A DNA stretch of 64,000 nt, from contig ML133403.1 in the NCBI GenBank assembly GCA_003864495.1, positions 738,225 to 802,224 on the forward strand, read 5' to 3'. The translations under genes and the position numbers were made by a program. A model generated the notes under the pieces. The model searched no databases and was not told where the DNA came from. It saw only the letters and a program-made list of their open reading frames with translations. The stretch is from Nemopilema nomurai. Lineage: Eukaryota; Cnidaria; Scyphozoa; Rhizostomeae; Rhizostomatidae. Positions 57,389 through 64,000 of the stretch are shown here, in pieces (within the stretch, counting starts at the first letter, position 1; the number at the start of each line of letters is the position of its first letter).

Positions 57389-59489
57389 AGTGGAGGTTAT
57401 CGAAATGCTATCCTAGCTTTCTCACTCACGAAATAATCGTTATGAAATTGTCTTTTCCTTTCCGTGAAAGTGTTATGACGATGCAACGAAATCTCCATTC
57501 GAACACTTGCGGCATTTGTTCAGGGGGAGGGCTCACTCGTGGGGAGGTTAGTTGCCCACGCGATATCGACACGGTTGCTATGACGTGATCTTCAGGTCTC
57601 TTCGTGTTCCTAAACCTTCTTGTCTAGTCACAAAGTATTCGGAAGAAAAATTTCAAAGAACAGTTCATTCGACACAAGCCATAACATTAAAACTAAAAAA
57701 CACACGAAGGAAGAATTGATGGAAAGGAAAGAATGCACGGGTATCTATAATTAAAACTTCCTTGACTTTAACTCCTCAATGGACTATGCAATATGAGCCT
57801 AAAATTCTTTGTAAAAAGCCGACAATAATCACAGCACATCGTAAATTGCATTTCTATTTTAACAAACATTTAACATCGATGTTCAATTTAATAATTATGA
57901 ATCCAACACAATAAAGACTCCAAAAAGTCGGACGATCAAAAACTGTTGATGGAAGTTAGACGTGTGTCCCCCGTCTTTTCGAAGTATGACAGGGAGCGGA
58001 AACCAGGGCTCTCGATAAGATCACAACTACAGCGCTTTGAAAGATGAATGCAAATGGATTGGCGGGTAAATAAAATCGGGTGTGTTTGCGCAAGATGGCA
58101 GTTGGGTTTACTTGACAACATTTCTGATGAATAGCCATGTAAAATGAATCACACGAAATATAGGAATTCCTCGCTGATGTTTGCAATGAGTTGAAGGAAA
58201 TTACCCGGGGTTGCGGCCTGGGTCACACAAACCACCAACCATGTATATGACGTAATCCATTCTTGGAACTCGTACTTTGGTACTGATGATTGGGTTATTT
58301 TCATAGTCCTTTAATTCTCTCTTTAAAAATAGGGATTTCCCCCCAGAAAGCGTTTGACAATATATAAGGTGCTAGAATAGAGCTTTCCCTCTTTCACGTA
58401 ATTTTGTTTTTACCGAGAAGTTTCTTCAAATCGCTTCAAAAACTTCTCTTGTGGTAGATCAATGTGGCTTTTAGGTCCCCTTCCGCTTTCATGTGCAGTT
58501 TGGTTTAGAACAGATTTAATACAGCATTCTGAATCTTACTTCTAATAGAAAAGGTCTCCTATTTCTGTTCTATGAAGGTTTTTCCAACTCAATTGCATGA
58601 AAGCAATACTATATAGTCTGAAAACAGCTAAAAGTACGTTAAAAGTTTCCCCTTCAATCTGAAAATTTGCTACTTTGCTAATTGAAAATTTATCTTCGGT
58701 CATTGTGGCTCGACCTGAGCTCTTTTATTTATCTTCTAAGTTTTATTCTTATTGGGCACAGAATTTCCAAAAGGGGTGCCAGACCAGCTTGAATTTGACG
58801 AAGGGGGGGCCTAAGGTGCCCCTTAAAACCCCGGCTGTGTTTACCGTCTTCTGCATTTATCCCTGAATGTCAATAAAAATTCTAGCGTCAGAAATTTATT
58901 CTTGATTTAGAAATGACCAAATTTTAGTAAGAGGGGAGAAATGGTAAGAAAATGATACATAATGGATTTATTTGAGGGAATCTTTTTGAAAATCTTTGTA
59001 TCTTTATTGATGATGACCTTCCTTTTCCCTTCTTGATCGTGTAGGCTAATCGCTGTTTCAAAGACTTTGTTCCACAAACAATCACTATATGACTGCAAGT
59101 GTTCACTTTCCACGGAGACTTCGAGCGTCCAATTGATCATACCATACTATTAACTTATAATCATAACGAAAAATCATATCAAACAAAAATCAAGCCGCTG
59201 GTTTCTATGAGTATGCTTTACACAATGCTGGATTTACCAGAGCTGGTACAGATTCATATATATGTTGTTTTTCTCCATTTTCAACCATCAATGTCAGTGG
59301 AAAAAGCTATAATTTCCACCATTGTGAGAGCTTTTAGACCTATCTTCAAAGACTCCGATGGCTGCGCGGCCCCTGCTCCTCTTTTCCTAAATACAGGGCC
59401 GGCGAAAACGGGAAGAAAGGAAGGAGATAATATCATTAAATTTTGGGTGTGGCTGCTTTCATTAAACCCTCTTAATAACCTTCAAATCT

Positions 59490-59508
59490 TGCCCCCCCCC
59501 CCCCCTCC
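59490..59508. repeat. Poly-C run
   Basis: About 14-15 consecutive C residues then TCC, between the receptor 5' end and NAA10. A prolonged homopolymer, also a likely spot for sequencing error. Confidence 0.8.
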
Positions 59509-59874
59509 AGTTTACAAAACAAATCGCTGACCCTGTGAAGTTGTGAGGCTTTACAAGTGCGAGAAAAGTTTTTGCTCGAATTCATATATTATTGAATTTT
59601 TAGGCCACTAAATTTATACATTCATTTTATTTGAAATTGCATCTGTTTCATGTTAGCTGCCTTCCGGAAAGCATGTATTTCATGAATTGAAAGCGCGATT
59701 TTGGTGTTTAACTCCGGACCTCTGAATATTGCCGTATTCTTTACACAACCCTTGCATCATTGAAATGAAGTACGGGAAGCAGGCAAAGCCAGCGTCGAAA
59801 GGTTGGGGGACAGCAAGGTCCTTTCTAAGATATATTTTCAAGGCACTGTAGAAAGAAATGGAAGCAGGTTCATA

Positions 59875-59977
59875 TGAAGAGATCACATATTATGGTTTAT
59901 TATGGAAGAGATCACATATTGATCACGAATTATATCACATATTATGGTTTTTTGTGGTTTGTAAGAGATTCCCTAAC
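59875..59977. repeat. Imperfect tandem repeat of AGAGATCACATATTATGGTT
   Basis: Three related copies with partial deletions. It is AT-rich and lies between the receptor 5' end and NAA10; no gene is seen here. Confidence 0.6.
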
Positions 59978-60964
59978 AGGATCAAATCACGGCCCAGGGA
60001 AGGTTACTTTTCCACAATGCAAAGTGTAGGAGCTGCTGGCCTGTTCTTTCACAGGGAAATTTTTATCTCTAGCACCTTCTGCAGAGGTTAACTATAACAT
60101 AGGTGATTTTAAAGTAAGCAAGCTTGGTTGGGGAAACCCAGATTGTCAGAAAAATAGTGCAATACCCACACCAGCCTTCTTGCAACACAACAGTTAAGCA
60201 AGGTATTAATCAAGCCTAGTCAAACTGCTAACTGTTTCCTTGAATCAACTTTTAGATTTAATTTGAAGGTTTTAGGCAAAGACAGGCTTTCATCCCATCA
60301 ATTTTTTATTTTAATGTTTCATGAATTGAAAAACCTCTCTAGCTGATTTGCCAATATTGTGAAAATACCAAGTCTTCAGACTTTGAACAACCTCATGCAG
60401 ACTTTCATTAAACAGTTTTCATCGATGAGACTGATTTTTTTCTCCCTGTATTTCTGAAGCTTGTTGCAGAGCTTGGTCAAATGCTTTTATGAGGCGCATT
60501 AACAAAATCATGCACTTATTGGAACTTTTGCCTAAGGGATACAATCCACATCTTTGAAAGAGGTTTTAGTTGGTTTAGGACCTACTTAAATTTTTGTAGA
60601 CATCATTAATGAAGAAAGACTCTGAAGACATTATTTCTTGGGGCTAAAAAGAACTTGGTATTAAGTAGCTAATTCAACAGATGATCGCCTTTTGAAAACA
60701 CTGAGCCCTGTAATTAAAAACAAATTTGTGATGCTGTCTTAAATATCTAGATTTTGGCTGTGGTGTGTCAGCAGCTCTTTTTGCTTATTGAAGCAGTAAA
60801 AAAATATTTGAAGCTTTACCTTGCTTTTGTGCCTCATTTTTTTAAACTTTCACTGAAGTTCAATTATATGAATCAGATCAAAAACAACAACTTGTTAAAA
60901 AGAGCTACATGGAAACTGATCTAACATGTGACAGAAAATACAGAATGACAAATCTTGCAGCATC

Positions 60965-61540
60965 TTAGTTTATTTGTAAGTTGTCTACTTTATTTATAAC
61001 ACTGTCTTGAGAGTTTTTATCTTCTAGCTTAGATTCATCAATTTCCGGAGCTACGTCAGCTTCTTTTTCTTCCATTGGTAGATTCATCAGATCTCGCCGC
61101 ATCGCGTAAGCATCCTCTCCATCAGCATAATATTTCGGTTCAATTTCATGAATATCAAATTTCAACGATGTCTTGTACAGCTTTAGTGCTGCCCTGTTGC
61201 TCTTTCGCACGTGCAAAGAGACATATTTTGCACCAAAGTTCTCAACCATCGCTCTAGCTGCTTGTTCCATCAGTTTTCTAGCAAGTCCAAGCCTTCTGTG
61301 GGACCTCTTTACAGCCAAAGAGGTAATATGGCCATGAACAATCTCATCAGACTCCTCTTCCATCTTGGCAAGGACATATCCAACAATTTTTCCGTTTTGA
61401 TCTTCAGCAACGTACGACAGTTGAGGCCATGAGAGTCCATGATACAAATAATACTTCATCTGGTAATTTTCAGGAAGACATAGCAAATTACAGTGCTGCA
61501 TATTCATCAGGTCATCTGGTGTTGCACATCTGATATTCAT
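60965..61540 (-). CDS. NAA10: N-alpha-acetyltransferase 10 (catalytic subunit of NatA), 191 aa, single exon
   Basis: GNAT-fold enzyme that transfers acetyl from acetyl-CoA to protein N-termini (after methionine removal: Ser, Ala, Thr and similar) as the ribosome-associated NatA complex with NAA15. The first 150 residues are very close to animal NAA10: [20 protein letters not shown] at the start, [18 protein letters not shown] containing the acetyl-CoA pyrophosphate-binding R-x-x-G-x-A (R82-A87), and [14 protein letters not shown]. The acidic tail (151-191) is shorter than in vertebrates, where the protein is about 235 aa. The start context GCAGCCATG is favourable, and a TTGTTGCAG just before it could be the acceptor of a 5' UTR intron. 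The lack of coding introns could mean an ancestral intronless gene or a retrocopy (NAA11-like). The frame is intact and conserved, so it is likely functional. Confidence 0.95.
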   Translation of the reverse strand: MNIRCATPDDLMNMQHCNLLCLPENYQMKYYLYHGLSWPQLSYVAEDQNGKIVGYVLAKMEEESDEIVHGHITSLAVKRSHRRLGLARKLMEQAARAMVENFGAKYVSLHVRKSNRAALKLYKTSLKFDIHEIEPKYYADGEDAYAMRRDLMNLPMEEKEADVAPEIDESKLEDKNSQDSVINKVDNLQIN

Positions 61541-62650
61541 GGCTGCAACAAGTTAAGGCCAGTGAATACAACAAGAATGCCTAATGGAATTTCTTATGCT
61601 CCCTCCTCAAAGTGTGATTCCTGTGTACCTCCTTAATTTCAATTGTACCACCAAGTTTTCCATAACGAGGCAAAATAAATATTGTACATCGCGGAAGCAG
61701 TGGAAGTAAAAGTAATCCTTATCCTCAAATTGCCGGTCTTCATGGAAGAAGATGATACATTATAGCGTCACAAAAGCTTAATCATTCTAGATTTAGGCAG
61801 TGACAGGTTTGTAAGCAAATAAAATTAGGAAGTAAAATGTTTTAAGTGGCGGGAGGCAATGATTTTTGCAGAATAACTTGTTGAAGGTTAAGATGGGGTG
61901 TTGGTGTGTAGTCCACCGCCACACCACAGCCACTCTGCAGCAATTTTGTGAGGTAAACGCGACTTGGTGGTATCTGGCTACACACGTTTACTTGCTTAAC
62001 TCCCCCTTGTATAAGTCATATTCCTGAAAGATTGATACCAAGCATAAAACGATTAAGTTTTGTAATAGCATTTTCTGGAGTATGCCGCCCACAATCTATC
62101 ACAGGATGGGGGGCACTAATGAAGCAATACACCACATCTAAATCAGAATTTTTTGACAATAAGTCTGAATTGAAATAATGTTTTATAACTTTGAGAAACT
62201 CTTCAAGAACTATCTTTACTACATATTACAAAGTTATTACAGACTGGTTTAGTGTTTTTTTTATTCTTCTAGATTTAAATGACTGCACAAAAGCAACAAG
62301 GATGATTACTAATTTTACACTCTATTGACCATGATATCACAGTTTTTCATACTCAGTGCACAAGGGGGCACACTGGTATTTAGAGACTGTATCCTTTGTT
62401 TAACCTGCCCATAAAGCAATTTGTACAACAAAAGTAATTTGAATGGCAGTGTGAATTTCATCGCTAATATATATTTAAAAAATAGAATAGCTGTTCTGTA
62501 AATTAATGATAAATAAGATAAACATAGTTTTCAAAGTTCCATTAGTCCATATTCCAATTTTTATGAAGAAGTCCAATGTTTAATTCAAAGTTTTATTAGT
62601 TATTTATGTATAGCTCATATTTTTGGTTTATATTGTATTTGTCATGCAAG
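61541..62650. other. Divergent intergenic region NAA10 / AP4M1
   Basis: About 1.1 kb between the two divergent genes. It should contain the first exon and promoter of AP4M1, but I could not identify its start codon. The AT content rises toward AP4M1. Confidence 0.45.
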
Positions 62651-63920
62651 TTTTGTCTACTTAACATTTAAAGATAGAAGAGATGTTGTGAAGGGCTCAA
62701 CTGAAATTTTCTTTCAAAAACTAAATACAAAAGATAAAGATGTGGCTGATCCAATCTTTGTAAGTATTAAATATTATTTAATAAAGTTTTTATTCTGGTC
62801 TTTAAAATCTGCTGCTTCTATTTTTAATACAGTTGATAGTTTATCTAAGGGTCATTTCAAATTAAATATGTTGTACTGACCCACATCTTTTACAATTGTT
62901 TTAAAGTTATGAAAGTTGAACCTTAATATTTGTTCTAAGTGGATATTGTTGGTATTTTCTCTACTTTGACAAAGTTATAAATAGTATGTAAGATACTTAC
63001 TGGAATATATTAGTAATAAACATTTCACAAGTTAACATATGCTTATACCCATTCAAACTTTGATATAGGTGGATGACTTTCTAAATGTTTTAAGAGTACA
63101 TTAGTTTTATTGTTTGGTGTAAAGTCAGTTCCATTATTGTCTTTTCTTTCAGACAGTTGAAGGAATAAATTTCATTTTTGTGAAGAAATATGGACTTTAT
63201 TTTGTGGCAACTACAATGACATTGAATGTCAGCCCAACATATGTAGTAGAACTATTGAACAGGTATCCATTTGTATTATTCCATTTAATGTTTAATTATT
63301 TTTTGATTTTTTTTTCATTATTTTATCATTTGAATGTGCTTGTCATTCATGTCTTCATATTATTTGAACAATGTAGACACATTTCTTTGGAAAATATCAA
63401 TTTATCAGGCTTATTCAGAATAGATGTTTACTCATTTTGGTAGCATTTTGAAACATAGATATGAGAGGAAACTAACCCTCTCAAAGTTTTTTGGAAGGAT
63501 TTAGCAAGATAGGAAAGATGTCCTCTTCTAATTTTTTCTTAAATATCTTATCTGTTAACTGCATCTACATCCTTCTCTTCTTAGATAAAGAATTAAACTA
63601 TAGATATCGTCCATTTTCATTCCCCTAATTGCTAAATATCAATGTGCATATGGATTAAACTGTTACAATTATACATTTAGTATGCAATAAGCAGACTTGT
63701 GATAAGATGCAACTATGAAAGTTTTGGGAAGTTCAATGATTTACTGAAGTAGAGCACGATTGCAGAGATTTAGCTACAGACATCTTCTAGCCATCCTAAT
63801 ATGAAGATGATTTCTTTTTTCAGGATTATAGGCATTTGCAAAGACTATTGTGGTGTTCTAAATGAGGAATCAATCCAGTGGAACTTCACACTGATTTATG
63901 AAATACTAGATGAAGTACTG
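62651..63920 (+). CDS. AP4M1: AP-4 complex subunit mu, 5' part of a gene continuing past the window
   Basis: Three exons of the N-terminal longin domain of the medium (mu) chain of adaptor complex AP-4, which sorts cargo at the trans-Golgi network. Exon a (about 62651 or 62674 to 62759) has FKDRRDVVKGSTEIFFQKL and ends at TTT|GTAAGT in phase 0. Exon b (63153-63262) has TVEGINFIFVKKYGLYFVAT and VVELLN, ending in phase 2. Exon c (63824-63920) joins as R-IIGICKDYCGVLNEES and ends YEILDEVL|GTAGGT. The pattern V-x-G-I-N-F...G-L-Y-F-V-A-T and Y-E-[IL]-L-D-E-V fits mu chains, and DYCG-x-L favours AP-4 over AP-1, 2 or 3. I could not locate the exon holding the start codon between 61.6 and 62.65 kb, and the signal-binding domain lies beyond 64000. 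Divergent from NAA10. Confidence 0.82.
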
Positions 63921-64000
63921 GTAGGTTAAGCTGTAAATGGAATTTGCCAGAGGAGTTACTTTAGTGAAAGATATATTCAATTATAATTTAGTTATCTACT

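Larger units (their letters stand above)
57389..60964. other. Intergenic region between the receptor and NAA10
   Basis: Holds the receptor promoter side (57.4-57.6 kb, with TGACGTGA near 57581, a CRE-like word) and the NAA10 3' flank. A 143-codon plus-strand frame at 59099-59530 ends in polyproline encoded by the poly-C run and looks spurious. Confidence 0.5.

Noticed and set aside
59099..59530. 143-codon plus-strand frame ending in polyproline
   Set aside because: The proline run comes from the poly-C homopolymer, the composition is not protein-like, and no splice or family signal is seen.

Overview
The window looks like nuclear DNA of a marine invertebrate animal, most likely a cnidarian. 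It is AT-rich, genes are split by GT-AG introns, and intergenic and intronic space is large. It holds an intronless class A GPCR, a lectin-type receptor exon series, an animal-type NAA10 and an AP-4 mu subunit. Class assignment is an inference from gene content; no taxon-specific marker was tested. No bacterial-style operon, CRISPR array or prophage was seen.

Layout. 1-17.6 kb holds no gene I recognise, only two weak groups of exon-like segments (6.37-7.06 kb and 16.77-16.89 kb, minus strand). From 57388 down to 17659 (minus strand) I reconstruct one split gene of about 40 kb. It encodes a signal peptide, an Ig-like domain, a possible 48-bp cassette, two C-type lectin domains, one transmembrane helix and a short cytoplasmic tail. 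Every exon junction is phase-compatible, and the predicted product is 467 aa, or 483 aa with the cassette. A second gene, an intronless rhodopsin-like GPCR with a polyglutamine tract in its third intracellular loop (24663-25748, minus), lies inside the 18-kb intron of the receptor. That intron also holds a decayed tRNA-like sequence, a fold-back hairpin, a possible DNA transposon and a minisatellite.

The most striking object is at 38812-46853, in the intron that splits the first lectin domain. Four nearly identical units of about 1.94 kb, plus one extra short terminal module, make an alternating M-S-M-S-M-S-M-S-M array. M (about 277 bp) has inverted-repeat ends. S (about 1.66 kb) carries a frameshifted P-loop NTPase/helicase-like remnant. 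The whole 8-kb array, and not the individual modules, is flanked by TA on both sides, as though a concatemer had been inserted as one mobile element. Removing it leaves an intron of about 0.36 kb, similar to two others in the gene.

Right part: two truncated LINE fragments (47.2 and 49.0-49.8 kb) and a C-tract repeat (51.7-52.1 kb) lie in receptor introns. The receptor's signal-peptide exon is at 57.3 kb. An intronless N-alpha-acetyltransferase 10 gene (60965-61540, minus) and the 5' part of an AP-4 complex mu gene (about 62.65-63.92 kb, plus, running off the window) follow, divergently arranged.
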